Part shown: piece by piece, positions 47,536 to 55,930 of the stretch
Layout: the number at the start of each line of letters is the position of its first letter
How positions within the stretch are numbered: the stretch's first letter is position 1
Assembly: GCA_002699125.1 (NCBI GenBank)
Contig: PABI01000139.1
Location: forward strand, 1-64,000
Reading direction: 5' to 3'
DNA from: Anaerolineaceae bacterium
GTDB lineage: Bacteria; Chloroflexota; Anaerolineae; Promineifilales; Promineifilaceae
DNA: 64,000 bases
Translations under genes and position numbers: made by a program
The notes under the pieces: generated by a model
The model's input: only the letters and a program-made list of their open reading frames with translations
The model's database searches: none
Told to the model about the DNA's origin: nothing

Positions 47536-47566
47536 TGAGCAATGCAAATCTGAAGGAGGTGCTTAG

Positions 47567-47677
47567 ATGGATCCGATAGGATTGACGTTTCTTGGGCTTA
47601 TTGTGCTGCTGATTCTAGCGGCAGTTGTTGTGCCCCAGGTCCAGAATCGTAACAATAATGAGCAATCAGAATCGTGA
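47567..47677 (+). CDS. 36-residue single-span membrane microprotein
   Basis: ATG preceded by a near-perfect Shine-Dalgarno GAAGGAGGTGC. The peptide starts MDPIGLTFLGLIVLLILAAV: a short polar start, one hydrophobic helix of about 18 residues and a hydrophilic Asn/Gln/Glu-rich tail (QNRNNNEQSES). It has its own candidate promoter and is followed 16 bp later by a perfect 14-bp hairpin. The strong initiation site, membrane-helix composition and isolated transcription unit argue for a real gene. I recognise no family; such peptides often tune transporters or envelope complexes. Confidence 0.7.
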   Translation: MDPIGLTFLGLIVLLILAAVVVPQVQNRNNNEQSES

Positions 47678-47692
47678 ATGAGTTGCGAGTAA

Positions 47693-47731
47693 GCGAGTTT
47701 GCAAGCAAGAGACAGCCGCTTGCAAACTCGC
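47693..47731. terminator. Perfect 14-bp hairpin after the microprotein gene
   Basis: Arms GCGAGTTTGCAAGC (47693-47706) and GCTTGCAAACTCGC (47718-47731) with an 11-nt loop, between convergent genes. There is no T-run, so it may be a dispersed palindrome rather than a classical terminator. Confidence 0.7.
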
Positions 47732-47753
47732 AAACTTGCCTACGCGCAACCTG

Positions 47754-49691
47754 TTAAACCGTTTCAGCCGGTTTGAACTGAGTCTCGTACAGGTTTGTGT
47801 ACAATCCCCCCTGAGCCAGCAGTTCTTCATGGGTGCCCTGCTCTACAAGCTGGCCTTTCTCCATCACCAAAATCTTATCGGCCGCCAAAATGGTCGAAAG
47901 CCGATGGGCAATCACCAGACTGCTGCGCCCTTTCATCACCTTGCCCAGTGCCTCCTGAATGAGCGCTTCTGACAGCGAATCAAGGTGCGAGGTGGCTTCA
48001 TCCAACACCAAGATAGTGGGGTCTTTTAGCACAACGCGGGCAATAGCGATGCGCTGGCGCTCACCGCCGCTGAGCCGGTAGCCACGTTCACCCACCACAG
48101 TATCATAGCCATCGGGCAGCTGGGCGATGAAGTCATGGATGTTGGCTGCTTTGGCAGCGTCGATCATTTGCTGATCGGTGGCGTCTGGCCGGGCATAGAC
48201 CAAGTTGGCGCGGATGGTGTCGTAAAAGAGGTAAGTCTCCTGCGTAACCATGCCGATGTTGTGCGCCAGGGAATTGAGGGTAACGTCACGCAGGTCGTGG
48301 TTGTCGATGGTGATACGGCCGTCTGACGGATCATACAATCGCGGAATCAGGTACGTAATGGTGGTTTTGCCCGCCCCGCTGGGACCCACAAGCGCCACCA
48401 ATTCACCCGGCTCAATCGTAAAGTTAACGTTTTGCAGCGCCCAGCGCTGCTCTGTCTCGGTGGACTGGCCATTGGCCGACGCATCCCCATTTTCTTTCGC
48501 CTTGCCGCGCTTAAGCAAAGACGCACTGCCACGCCGGTTGAAGCGGGTGATTTCACGCAGGCCACCCTTTTCTTCGTCGATGTAGGTAAAAGAAACGTCG
48601 TGGAATTGGATACGGCCGTTCACCTGCTCCAGCAGCTTCGCATCCAATTTTTCTTCAATTTCTACGGGAATATCCAGCGCTTCAAAGACACGCTCAAAGC
48701 TGACCATGCTTTGGGCAAACTCCACCGGCGCGTTGGTCAGCGCCATGAGCGGACCATAGAGCTGAGACAAATAGCTGCCAAAGGCCACAATCGTGCCGAT
48801 GGTGAACGCATCTTCCAATACCAGATAGCCGCCGACCCAATAGACAACGGCCGTTCCCACCGCGCCAATAATGCTCAACATCATAAAAAACCAGCGGCCA
48901 ATCACCGCCGAGCGCACGCCGATGTCTCGTACGTCGGCGGCATCATCGGCAAAACGCTTCATCTCCTGATCTTGCCGGCCAAACAGCTTCACCAGCAGCG
49001 CGCCGCTGACGTTGAGCGTCTCATTCATCGTGGCGTTCATCTCCGCACTGATCTCCAGCGACCTACGGCGCAAATCGCGCAAAATGCGCCCGACGCGGCG
49101 CGCAGGCAGCACAAACAGCGGCAAAATGGCCAATCCCAACAGCGTCAGCCGCCATTCCAGCGTCAGCAAAATAGCCATCGTGCCCACCAGAGAAACGATG
49201 TTGGAAATGATCGTGACAATCGTGTCGCTAATGGCCCGCTGCGCACCGACAACGTCGTTGTTCAGGCGGGACATCAGCTCGCCGGTGCGGGATTGGGTAA
49301 AAAAGCGCAGCGACATGCGCTGCATGTGCTCATACAGGGCGCGGCGCAAATCGTAAATGACGCCTTCGCCAATTTGCGAGTTAAGGCTGCGCTGGAAGAC
49401 GCCAATACCGCCATTGACGATGGGAATGGCCACCATTCCCGCTGCCAACATAGTCAGCAGGCGATAATCTTCGTTGGGGATGGCGTTGTCGATTAGGGAG
49501 CGAACCAAGAGCGGCGACACCAGCGACAGACCAGTAATGATTAAGATGGTCAGGAGCAGTAAAATAATTTTGAGGCGGTAAGGTTGAGCAAATTCCCACA
49601 CGCGCAGCAGCAGTGCCCGCGTAATCGTGGGACGCTCCTGTTGTTCATCGTGTGAAATGTAAGCCCACCAGCCGCCACCATGGAAACCCAT
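47754..49691 (-). CDS. ABC exporter, fused membrane and ATPase domains (MsbA/ABCB type)
   Basis: 645 aa half-transporter working as a homo- or heterodimer. Six membrane helices occupy residues about 35-320 (IILLLLTILIITGLSLVSPL, FFTQSRTGELMSRLNND coupling region). The ATPase domain has Walker A LVGPSGAGKTT, Q-loop MVTQETYLF, signature YRLSGGERQRIAIARV, Walker B TILVLDEATSHLD and the H-loop IAHRLST. A Lys/Glu/Asn-rich insert (about residues 375-405, RGSASLLKRGKAKENGDAS) lies between the domains. ATG at 49691 has GGAGG 5 nt upstream. Substrate unknown; lipids, peptides and drugs are all exported by this family. Confidence 0.94.
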   Translation of the reverse strand: MGFHGGGWWAYISHDEQQERPTITRALLLRVWEFAQPYRLKIILLLLTILIITGLSLVSPLLVRSLIDNAIPNEDYRLLTMLAAGMVAIPIVNGGIGVFQRSLNSQIGEGVIYDLRRALYEHMQRMSLRFFTQSRTGELMSRLNNDVVGAQRAISDTIVTIISNIVSLVGTMAILLTLEWRLTLLGLAILPLFVLPARRVGRILRDLRRRSLEISAEMNATMNETLNVSGALLVKLFGRQDQEMKRFADDAADVRDIGVRSAVIGRWFFMMLSIIGAVGTAVVYWVGGYLVLEDAFTIGTIVAFGSYLSQLYGPLMALTNAPVEFAQSMVSFERVFEALDIPVEIEEKLDAKLLEQVNGRIQFHDVSFTYIDEEKGGLREITRFNRRGSASLLKRGKAKENGDASANGQSTETEQRWALQNVNFTIEPGELVALVGPSGAGKTTITYLIPRLYDPSDGRITIDNHDLRDVTLNSLAHNIGMVTQETYLFYDTIRANLVYARPDATDQQMIDAAKAANIHDFIAQLPDGYDTVVGERGYRLSGGERQRIAIARVVLKDPTILVLDEATSHLDSLSEALIQEALGKVMKGRSSLVIAHRLSTILAADKILVMEKGQLVEQGTHEELLAQGGLYTNLYETQFKPAETV

Positions 49692-49710
49692 AAAATCCTC
49701 CAAAAGTTTA

Positions 49711-49774
49711 ACGCAGAGGCGCAGAGGCGCAGAGAAGAAAGAATTCGCTGCTAAAAACTCTATGAACTCTGTGG
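49711..49774. repeat. CGCAGAGGCGCAGAG repeat
   Basis: Intergenic, upstream of the ABC exporter. Direct GCAGAGGC units are followed by CTCTATGAACTCTGTGG. It belongs to the CACAGAG family. Confidence 0.7.
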
Positions 49775-49915
49775 CATATTTTCAAATGAACCATTAGTAT
49801 GGCGCAGAACGGCCGTTTTGGGTACTGGTCAATCGGGTAGGCAGTTCCCGGTAGTCTGGGCGGTTCATTTTCGCTGCCTGCGGCATCCTGGGTTAAGATT
49901 AACCAGAAGCAAACT

Positions 49916-49967
49916 GTAGCCGCAGTTTCTTACTGCGAAAGAAGTGCGCGTAAGAAACCGCGGCTAC
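49916..49967. repeat. GTAGCCGCAGTTTCTTAC hairpin upstream of kynureninase
   Basis: 18-bp arms with one mismatch (49916-49933 and 49950-49967). It ends 17 bp before the kynU start, so the only promoter space lies upstream of it. A one-arm relative is at 33811-33830. Confidence 0.85.
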
Positions 49968-49984
49968 TCATTGAAGGAATTCCC

Positions 49985-51250
49985 ATGTCCGAATTGACCG
50001 ACCTGGCCTATGCACAAAAACTCGATGCTGAAGACCCACTGGCCCACTTTCGCGAACAGTTTGTAATTAACGACCCGGATTTGATTTACCTGGATGGCAA
50101 CTCATTGGGACGTCTGCCGAAAAAGAGCGGCCGTTTGGCCCAGGATTTAATTGAGCGGCAGTGGGGTGAGCGATTAATTAGCGGCTGGAACGAGGGCTGG
50201 ATTGAGCTACAAGCCCAGATTGGCGGCAAAATTGGCCAGCTCATTGGTGCCGATGCCGATGAGGTGATTGTGGCCGATTCGACGTCGATCAATTTGTTTA
50301 AGCTGGCCCTTGCAGCAGTTAATTATAATGACGGCCGTTCCAAAATCGTCACCGACGACCTCAACTTCCCCTCCGACTTGTACATCTTGCATGGGGTGGC
50401 GCGGCTGGCGAGACGGCCGTTGCAGGTGCAAATCGTTCCCTCAGACGGGATTCATGGCCCCGTTGAGGCACTGACCCAGGCCATTGATGAAGACACAGCA
50501 TTGGTGGCCCTCAGCCACACCGTCTTTAAAAGCAGCTACACGTACGATATGACGGCCGTTACCCAACTGGCGCAAGACGCCGGGGCACTGATGCTGTGGG
50601 ACATGAGCCACTCCGTCGGCTCCATTCCCGCCAATTTGCACGCTGCCAACGCCCCGCTGGCCGTAGGCTGCACCTACAAATATCTAAACGGCGGCCCCGG
50701 TTCACCCGCCTTTTTGTACGTTCAGCGGAAATGGCAGGCCAAATTGGGCAATCCGATCACCGGCTGGATGGGGCATGAGAACATGTTTGAGTTTGCCCTG
50801 GATTACCAGCGGGACGCCGGGCTGCGCCATTTTCTCACCGGCACGCCACCCATTTTGTCGATTGCCCTCATCGAGCCGGGCATGAATTTACTGCTGGACG
50901 CGGGAATGGATGCCCTGCGGGCTAAATCTGTGCGGCAAACCAGCTATCTCATCGACCTGTGGCGGGAATGGTTAGCGCCCTTAGGCTTTCGTTTGAACTC
51001 ACCGGTGGAAACGGCCGTGCGCGGGTCACACGTTTCACTGGGGCATGACGATGGCTGGCGCATCAGCCAGGCGCTCATTAACGAGATGCGCGTCATTCCC
51101 GACTTCCGCAAGCCAGACAACATCCGCCTGGGTATTGCCGCCATCTACACGCGCTACACCGACATTCATGAGGCCATGAGCCGGTTAAGGCGGGTGATGG
51201 ATGAAAAGTTATACGAACGGTACAGTTTGGTGGAAAACGTTGTCACGTGA
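49985..51250 (+). CDS. kynU: Kynureninase
   Basis: 421 aa PLP enzyme cleaving kynurenine to anthranilate and alanine. IYLDGNSLGRLPKKSGRLAQ, WNEGWIELQAQIGGKIGQLIGA, LNFPSDLYILHG, LWDMSHSVGSIPANLHA and the Schiff-base lysine in VGCTYKYLNGGPGSPAFLYV (K232), then GWMGHENMFEF and HFLTGTPPILSIALIE are all typical. GAAGGA precedes the ATG. No other gene of tryptophan catabolism (tryptophan dioxygenase, formamidase) lies nearby, so the rest of the pathway must be elsewhere. Confidence 0.96.
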   Translation: MSELTDLAYAQKLDAEDPLAHFREQFVINDPDLIYLDGNSLGRLPKKSGRLAQDLIERQWGERLISGWNEGWIELQAQIGGKIGQLIGADADEVIVADSTSINLFKLALAAVNYNDGRSKIVTDDLNFPSDLYILHGVARLARRPLQVQIVPSDGIHGPVEALTQAIDEDTALVALSHTVFKSSYTYDMTAVTQLAQDAGALMLWDMSHSVGSIPANLHAANAPLAVGCTYKYLNGGPGSPAFLYVQRKWQAKLGNPITGWMGHENMFEFALDYQRDAGLRHFLTGTPPILSIALIEPGMNLLLDAGMDALRAKSVRQTSYLIDLWREWLAPLGFRLNSPVETAVRGSHVSLGHDDGWRISQALINEMRVIPDFRKPDNIRLGIAAIYTRYTDIHEAMSRLRRVMDEKLYERYSLVENVVT

Positions 51251-51335
51251 TATTGAAACGACTTAAGGAATACAGCGTTTCGGAAAATAGGCGTAGAGTC
51301 ACGCAGAGAAAAACAAAAGAAAAAGGAGCAGCGCA

Positions 51336-51818
51336 GTGACAAATAAGAAAAATGTGGAAATTGCCGCCAAGTTGAATGAGGAAAGGGCCTCACTGATGGC
51401 GTTTTTTGAACAGCTGGAGGAAGATGATTGGGAAACGGCCGTTTACGATGAAGACACAACCTGGACCATCACCGACATCTTGCGCCATCTTGTCGATGCC
51501 GAAAAAGGGATGACCAACTTGATTATGCAGTGGCAGCAAGGCAAAAACCCTGTGCCAGCCGACTTTGATCTGGAGCGGTGGAACAATCGAGTCATTCACA
51601 AGGCCGCCGATAAAACCCCCGCCGAGCTTCTTGACGAGCTAAGAGAAAACCGCATCAATTTGCTTAGCTTCATCGACACCATTCATGAAGAAGATTGGGG
51701 CAAACAAGGGCGACACGGCAGCCTGCGCATCATGACCATTGAAGAAGTGTGTCATCTGATTGGGGATCATGGATTGAGTCATTTGCAAGTAATGAAGGAA
51801 GCCCTTGCGACAAAATAA
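51336..51818 (+). CDS. DinB / DfsB-type four-helix metal-binding protein
   Basis: 160 aa. LNEERASLMAFFEQLEEDDW and ILRHLVDAEKGMTNLIMQW provide the first helices and His (RHLVDAE), and the C-terminal CHLIGDHGLSHLQVMKEAL provides the HxxxH pair, the three-His metal site of the DinB fold. Members include thiol transferases and damage-inducible proteins without a fixed function. The start is GTG with AAAGGAG 7 nt upstream. ETAV at residues about 32-35 is encoded by an ACGGCCGT copy. It follows kynU on the same strand with an 85-bp gap containing a CGCAGAG-like tract. Confidence 0.8.
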   Translation: MTNKKNVEIAAKLNEERASLMAFFEQLEEDDWETAVYDEDTTWTITDILRHLVDAEKGMTNLIMQWQQGKNPVPADFDLERWNNRVIHKAADKTPAELLDELRENRINLLSFIDTIHEEDWGKQGRHGSLRIMTIEEVCHLIGDHGLSHLQVMKEALATK

Positions 51819-51825
51819 ACCCATA

Positions 51826-51871
51826 AAAAAATGAGATACCCCACAAGCAGGCGCTCATGGGGCATCTCTCG
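51826..51871. terminator. GAGATACCCCA / TGGGGCATCTC hairpin
   Basis: An 11-bp stem with one mismatch, beginning about 15 bp after the DinB-like stop. An A-run lies on its left, but the right side is GGGGGGGA-rich rather than T-rich, so plus-strand termination is not assured. Confidence 0.5.
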
Positions 51872-52023
51872 GGGGGGAGCCGCGTACAGTGTAACAAAGT
51901 TCAATAAATTAGCAAATAGGTAATTTTTTAACGCGTCATCACACTGCTGAACCTACAACATTTGGCAAAAAGCTGCGTATATCGGGGTAAGATTCAGTTA
52001 ACCTTTACCCTATGGAGATTGTG

Positions 52024-52272
52024 ATGAGCAAAGCCAATGTAGAAAAGATTTTGTCGGAAGAGTTTGTGTGCAGTCACTGCAAAAGCAGCGGTGCCCATGT
52101 GGAAAAGTTATCCATGGCCGGGACAGGCATCTCCCGCTTTTTAGAAATTCAGCCGTACCGGTATGCGTTTGTTTCTTGCCACCACTGCGGTTTCACCGAA
52201 GTCTTCAACCTAAAAATGTTGGAAGGCAAGGACGATCTGGGCACGTTTTTGGACATTCTGTTTGCCAACTAA
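52024..52272 (+). CDS. Small zinc-ribbon protein (COG3478-like)
   Basis: 82 aa. FVCSHCKSSG and VSCHHCGFTEVFNL give two CxxC knuckles bounding a segment with ISRFLEIQPYRYAFVSC, typical of the predicted nucleic-acid-binding zinc ribbons of this group. ATG at 52024 has GGAG 6 nt upstream; a Met four codons earlier is open but lacks a site. Function unknown. It is followed by a strong terminator. Confidence 0.8.
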   Translation: MSKANVEKILSEEFVCSHCKSSGAHVEKLSMAGTGISRFLEIQPYRYAFVSCHHCGFTEVFNLKMLEGKDDLGTFLDILFAN

Positions 52273-52296
52273 CCGGCAAACTCATTCGGATCAAAA

Positions 52297-52327
52297 AGAG
52301 GACACCAGGCGGTGTCCTCTAGTTTTT
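52297..52327 (+). terminator. Intrinsic terminator after the zinc-ribbon gene
   Basis: AGAGGACACC-AGGC-GGTGTCCTCT then AGTTTTT, a 10-bp stem, 25 bp after the stop. Confidence 0.93.
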
Positions 52328-52352
52328 CGGCTGCTTTTTCTGGAGAACAAAT

Positions 52353-52787
52353 ATGTCCTTCAATCCCGTAAACCTCTGTATCAATTTGCCTATCTGTTTT
52401 GCAGCTAGCCTTATGCTTATCGGCCTAGGTTTTTGGCAGCGGCAAAAGTCGATGACTTTTTTGAGAATAGCAAAAAAAACTAGAGGGGATATCATTGGCT
52501 ATGAGCCTAGACCCACTCTCACCAATACACCCACGCGCTGTGTTCTTGTTCGATTTGTAACTTACAAGGGAGAAGAAAAGCTACACAGAGCTAAATTTGG
52601 CCCCCCTTGGACGAGCGGCCAGCCTGGAGAACAGGTAAAAATTCTTTACAATCCGAAAAATCCCGAAGAGGCACGAATCAATTCATTCGTCGAGCTTACT
52701 ATGCTGTGGGGTGTCATGCTCTATTCAGGGATTATCCTTTTCGTTTTTTGCCTGTTTTGGCTGGGTATTTTGCTGCTTCAAGCATAG
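52353..52787 (+). CDS. DUF3592-type membrane protein
   Basis: 144 aa with two membrane helices (residues about 10-30, ICFAASLMLIGLGFW; about 115-142, VMLYSGIILFVFCLFWLGILLL) enclosing an extracytoplasmic beta domain. RCVLVRFVTYKGEEKLHRAKFG and GEQVKILYNPKNPEEARIN are the hallmark of DUF3592 proteins. Function unknown. GGAG precedes the ATG. It is more AT-rich than neighbouring genes and contains no ACGGCCGT copy. Confidence 0.75.
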   Translation: MSFNPVNLCINLPICFAASLMLIGLGFWQRQKSMTFLRIAKKTRGDIIGYEPRPTLTNTPTRCVLVRFVTYKGEEKLHRAKFGPPWTSGQPGEQVKILYNPKNPEEARINSFVELTMLWGVMLYSGIILFVFCLFWLGILLLQA

Positions 52788-52804
52788 GTCGCATACGACC
52801 GGCC

Positions 52805-53185
52805 CTAAACGGAGTATTCTACGGCCGTTTCTCCCCCATCATTCATCAACCGATGGTAAGCAAACACGCCCTGAATGCCGCGGAAGAAAAAGTAGGCAAA
52901 GATCGCCGCAATAGGCAAACCGATAATTGCTCCAGAAAAAATCCAGATGTAAATTTTGCCAACTACATAATAAGCAAAGAGCGTTACACTGCTGGCCCGA
53001 TGCTTCTTATAGACCCCAAAAGTTAGGGCCAGCATCAAAACAATATCCACCCAGTTCCACCAGTCAACCTGGACCAGCGTTCCCCCGCTGGCATACACCA
53101 GCGTCAGGGCAATGGTCACCCCAATTGAAACCAATGACATTTTCCAAGCGGTGCGAATGGCTGTATTGGCTTGCTCAAGATTCAT
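52805..53185 (-). CDS. Small four-span membrane protein of unknown function
   Basis: 126 aa from the ATG at 53185, which has TAGGAGGTAAGCAC upstream; a longer frame exists but lacks support. Four hydrophobic segments (about residues 13-32, 40-58, 66-85 and 83-105) with WKMSLVSIGVTIALTLVYASG, DIVLMLALTFGVYKKHRASSV and YYVVGKIYIWIFSGAIIGLPI. The C-terminal FFRGIQGVFAYHRL recalls small membrane proteins with a terminal helix found in many environmental bacteria. It ends in ETAVEYSV, encoded by an ACGGCCGT copy. A promoter is visible at 53271-53300. Confidence 0.65.
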   Translation of the reverse strand: MNLEQANTAIRTAWKMSLVSIGVTIALTLVYASGGTLVQVDWWNWVDIVLMLALTFGVYKKHRASSVTLFAYYVVGKIYIWIFSGAIIGLPIAAIFAYFFFRGIQGVFAYHRLMNDGGETAVEYSV

Positions 53186-53270
53186 GTGCTTACCTCCTAC
53201 CTGTAAAGTTTGGGTTTTTTGGGTTGTTGCCCACAAGTATGGTCAGCACAACTTTTTCACACAGTGATAA

Positions 53271-53300
53271 ATTGTACAACGACAGGGTGCTAATTGTCAC
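53271..53300 (-). promoter_or_regulatory. Candidate promoter of the small membrane protein gene
   Basis: On the minus strand GTGACA (53295-53300), 18-nt spacer, TACAAT (53271-53276); 86 bp upstream of the ATG. Confidence 0.5.
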
Positions 53301-53314
53301 AAATAGCTGTAAGG

Positions 53315-53360
53315 GGATGCGTGAAACGTGAGCACCTCACGCCTCATGTTTCACGCATCC
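53315..53360. repeat. GGATGCGTGAAAC hairpin repeat
   Basis: 13-bp arms GGATGCGTGAAAC / GTTTCACGCATCC (53315-53327, 53348-53360) with inner GTGAG/CTCAC pairs, 24 bp after the stop of the 289-aa exported protein gene. There is no T-run. Confidence 0.8.
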
Positions 53361-53384
53361 TCTACGAAATGTCAGCTTCATTGT

Positions 53385-54254
53385 CTAATTGAGCGAATCC
53401 GGAACCAGCTTCTCCCAATCACTATGCTCGGGGAAGAGATGCCAGACGTTGTCATCCAGCGCCTTGAGGTAAGTGTGGTTGTATTTGTAGTAGGAGGTGC
53501 GCTGTACGGCCGTATCTCCCCCACTTTCAGGTGCCACAGCCCAGCCTAACCGGTCACGAATCGTCAACTGCTCCCGCCACACCAGGCCAAAGCCGCGCTG
53601 CGGTTGGTAAAAACCAGGCGGCGGTATAATGGATGGATCGTCCACCGGATCGCCTTCCTGCCACTCGTCGGAAAAGGCAGCCCAACCATCGGTCCACTCG
53701 GTATCATCGAACAGCACGTAAATGCGATCTTCTGCCCCGACCCAGATCATTACCCCGTGCTCAAACTGCTGCTCGGCCGAGGCCGAGAGCAACGCGGCTT
53801 CCTGCGGGCAGGTATCTGGCGCAGGAGAGAAGAACCAGAAAAATGGGCAGGTCAGGGGTATGGTTAATCCGGCTGAGTCAAATGAATTGTCGGCGGCTGT
53901 GGCAAAGAGGGCAAAAGTCTCATAGTTACGGCTGCTGCTGCTGATCGCATATGCCATTTCACCATTTTCAGGCACGGTCCAAAATGAGCCAAACACACCG
54001 CCCACCAGGTGGTACAATGTGACGGTTGTAGCGTGGCTGGTTTCCCAACTGAGGGTGATTGTTTCGCCCGGATCGGCGATGGGAACGTTGGCGGTGAAGC
54101 TAAGAACTTGCGGCGGCTGCGCCGGTTTAGAAACTAGCGGCAGATAAAGGTAAGACTCATCCTGCGGAACGGCCGTTTCGGCCCACACAATGCCGCTAAA
54201 AACGGCCGTTGCCAGCAAAAAACTGACCAGTAAAATACCAATACGCTTAAACAT
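53385..54254 (-). CDS. Exported protein with LYLPLV motif after the signal peptide
   Basis: 289 aa from the ATG at 54254 (AAAGGAGGCATCTC upstream). The signal peptide is FKRIGILLVSFLLATAVFSG. Immediately after it comes SYLYLPLVSKPAQPP, then an Ig-like beta domain (VLSFTANVPIADPGETITLSW) to about residue 125, and a C-terminal half with QQFEHGVMIWVGAEDRIYVLFDD, a fold seen in several Chloroflexota surface proteins but unnamed to me. Predicted to be extracellular. The LYLPLV stretch resembles the C-terminal FLPLV tails of the proteins at 22-27 kb, but here it is N-terminal. Confidence 0.65.
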   Translation of the reverse strand: MFKRIGILLVSFLLATAVFSGIVWAETAVPQDESYLYLPLVSKPAQPPQVLSFTANVPIADPGETITLSWETSHATTVTLYHLVGGVFGSFWTVPENGEMAYAISSSSRNYETFALFATAADNSFDSAGLTIPLTCPFFWFFSPAPDTCPQEAALLSASAEQQFEHGVMIWVGAEDRIYVLFDDTEWTDGWAAFSDEWQEGDPVDDPSIIPPPGFYQPQRGFGLVWREQLTIRDRLGWAVAPESGGDTAVQRTSYYKYNHTYLKALDDNVWHLFPEHSDWEKLVPDSLN

Positions 54255-54346
54255 GAGATGCCTCCTTTCCTTGAGGAAGAAACACATCTTTCTTTTTAAA
54301 GTAAATCAAAGAGTGGGTCTGCTCCAGTTAACAAATGGATCATAGT

Positions 54347-54374
54347 AGAATATTGGTTGGCTCACCAGTGACAA
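54347..54374 (-). promoter_or_regulatory. Candidate promoter of the 289-aa exported protein gene
   Basis: On the minus strand TTGTCA (54369-54374), 16-nt spacer, TATTCT (54347-54352). The -35 lies inside an AGTGACAAA motif. Confidence 0.4.
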
Positions 54375-54436
54375 AGCGTTAATTTTTTCGGATTAAATTC
54401 CAAAAGCTAGAAAGGGAATTCGACAGGAAACACACC

Positions 54437-54442
54437 TATAAT
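54437..54442 (+). promoter_or_regulatory. Perfect -10 box upstream of the Mn-pyrophosphatase gene
   Basis: TATAAT, 91 bp before the ATG. No convincing -35 is correctly spaced. Confidence 0.4.
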
Positions 54443-54532
54443 CCCGCACTGCACCTTCTAAAACTATCTCACCGTCTCCTTGAACAAAAAAGTCCCATTC
54501 CTTTTTAAAAATCAACTTGAGAGAGAACTTTT

Positions 54533-55888
54533 ATGGCTAAGAAAACAAGCGGAACGTATGTTATTGGACATATCAACCCAGATACAGACTCAATTGCCTC
54601 AGCGATGGGCTATGCCTGGCTGCTGCAAAATCAAGATGAAGAAAACGTCATTGCTGCCCGCGCCGGGCATCTAAACCCACAAACAGCCTGGGTTTTAGAA
54701 CGGCTCAAGTTGGAGCCACCTGCTTTGCTGCCCGATGCCTCCCCCCGGTTTGAAAATATCGTTCACCGCTTCAATACCACCACACCAGATCGCCCGCTGC
54801 GCGACGTGTGGGCCATTGCCAACCGCACCGGTGGTGTTGCCCCTGTTGTAAATGAAGATGGCACACCATACGGTCTGGTCACCGTGCTCAGCCTGTTTCG
54901 CTTTTTAAAGGAATCCGTGGGTGCTCATCCCCGGCGCGAAGAGATGCGCATTGCCGAAATTATGGAACGGCCGTGTTCCGAAGCATGTGATACCGATGTG
55001 CCGCGCTTTACCGTCAGCAGCCGCATCCGGGATGTATTACCGCGCATCTTACACGAGGAACGCAGCGAATTTTGGGTGGTGGATGAGGAAGGACGCTACC
55101 AGGGTATCTGCCGCCAGCGCGATGCGCTCAATCCGCCCCGCTACCGTCTCATCCTGGTCGATCATAATGAAGCGGGCCAGGCATTGGGGGCGCTGGATGA
55201 AGCAGACCTGGTTGAAGTGCTGGACCATCACCGGCTGGACAATGCCCCCACCCGCACACCCATCCGTTTTACCATTGATGTGGTGGGCAGCACCTGCACT
55301 CTGGTTTGTGAGCGTATTAACGAAGCTGGCTTGAGCGCCCCGCCCGCCCTGGCCGGCCTGCTGCTGGCCGGTATCATGTCAGACACGCTCATCCTCAACT
55401 CGCCCACCACCACCAACCGGGACCGCGAAGCGGCCGAGCGGCTGCTGCGCTGGGCCAAAGTGGGTGACTCCCCCCTGGGCGATGAAACGGTGCAATCGTT
55501 TGGCGAACAGGTGCTGCAAGCCGGTGCCAGCCTCGCTTCGCGCACGCCGGACGAAATTCTCAACACCGACTTCAAGCAGTACGAAGCAGGCGGCCTGAAA
55601 TTTGGCATTTCTCAGGTGGAAGTGACCAACCGCAGCCAATTGGCCGAATACATGGGTGATCTGGGCGATGCACTCATAAAGCTGCGCGACAGCAACGGCC
55701 TGGACTTTGCCATTCTGATGGTGACAGACGTGGTGCGACGCGGCAGCCGCCTGCTCCTTACCGACGATGTACCCGCGCTGGAAGGGTTACCTTACCCCCG
55801 CAGGGAAGACGGCACACGCAATGCCGACGGCGTGGTATCACGCAAGATGCAGCTGCTGCCTACAATTTTGGGCGCGCTGGAAGGTTAA
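54533..55888 (+). CDS. ppaC: Manganese-dependent inorganic pyrophosphatase with CBS domains (family II)
   Basis: 451 aa. YVIGHINPDTDSIASAMGYAWL (GHxNPDxD) and LVDHNEAGQA (DHN, about 210-212) with VEVLDHHRLDN (DHH, about 231-233) supply the metal ligands of DHH pyrophosphatases. The C-terminal DHHA2 domain ends with VSRKMQLLPTI (SRKxQ). Between the first two motifs, residues about 75-200 form two CBS modules (VAPVVNEDGTPYGLVTVLSLF; FWVVDEEGRYQGICRQRDAL), the adenine-nucleotide-sensing insert of regulated pyrophosphatases, here apparently without a DRTGG domain. GAGAGAACTTTT precedes the ATG. It would remove or be tuned to the PPi pool used by PPDK. Confidence 0.94.
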   Translation: MAKKTSGTYVIGHINPDTDSIASAMGYAWLLQNQDEENVIAARAGHLNPQTAWVLERLKLEPPALLPDASPRFENIVHRFNTTTPDRPLRDVWAIANRTGGVAPVVNEDGTPYGLVTVLSLFRFLKESVGAHPRREEMRIAEIMERPCSEACDTDVPRFTVSSRIRDVLPRILHEERSEFWVVDEEGRYQGICRQRDALNPPRYRLILVDHNEAGQALGALDEADLVEVLDHHRLDNAPTRTPIRFTIDVVGSTCTLVCERINEAGLSAPPALAGLLLAGIMSDTLILNSPTTTNRDREAAERLLRWAKVGDSPLGDETVQSFGEQVLQAGASLASRTPDEILNTDFKQYEAGGLKFGISQVEVTNRSQLAEYMGDLGDALIKLRDSNGLDFAILMVTDVVRRGSRLLLTDDVPALEGLPYPRREDGTRNADGVVSRKMQLLPTILGALEG

Positions 55889-55930
55889 AAAGATCTCCTA
55901 CAGGAACATTTATCTCGAAAGGAATAACCT

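Larger units (their letters stand above)
47196..47566. promoter_or_regulatory. Divergent regulatory region between ppdK and a microprotein gene
   Basis: 371 bp. Elements seen: an inverted pair ATTGGGGGAG / CTCCCCCAAT (47310-47319 and 47349-47358) with a 29-nt loop; a dyad GTGACAA-N6-TTGTCAC (47413-47432) of CRP/FNR-like size; and a promoter for the microprotein at 47508-47535. No good promoter was recognised for ppdK. Confidence 0.55.

Noticed and set aside
48432-49496. Long plus-strand open frame antisense to the ABC exporter
   Set aside because: It mirrors the G+C-rich third-position pattern of the exporter, is rich in Arg/Gln/His, and lies fully inside a gene with all motifs intact.
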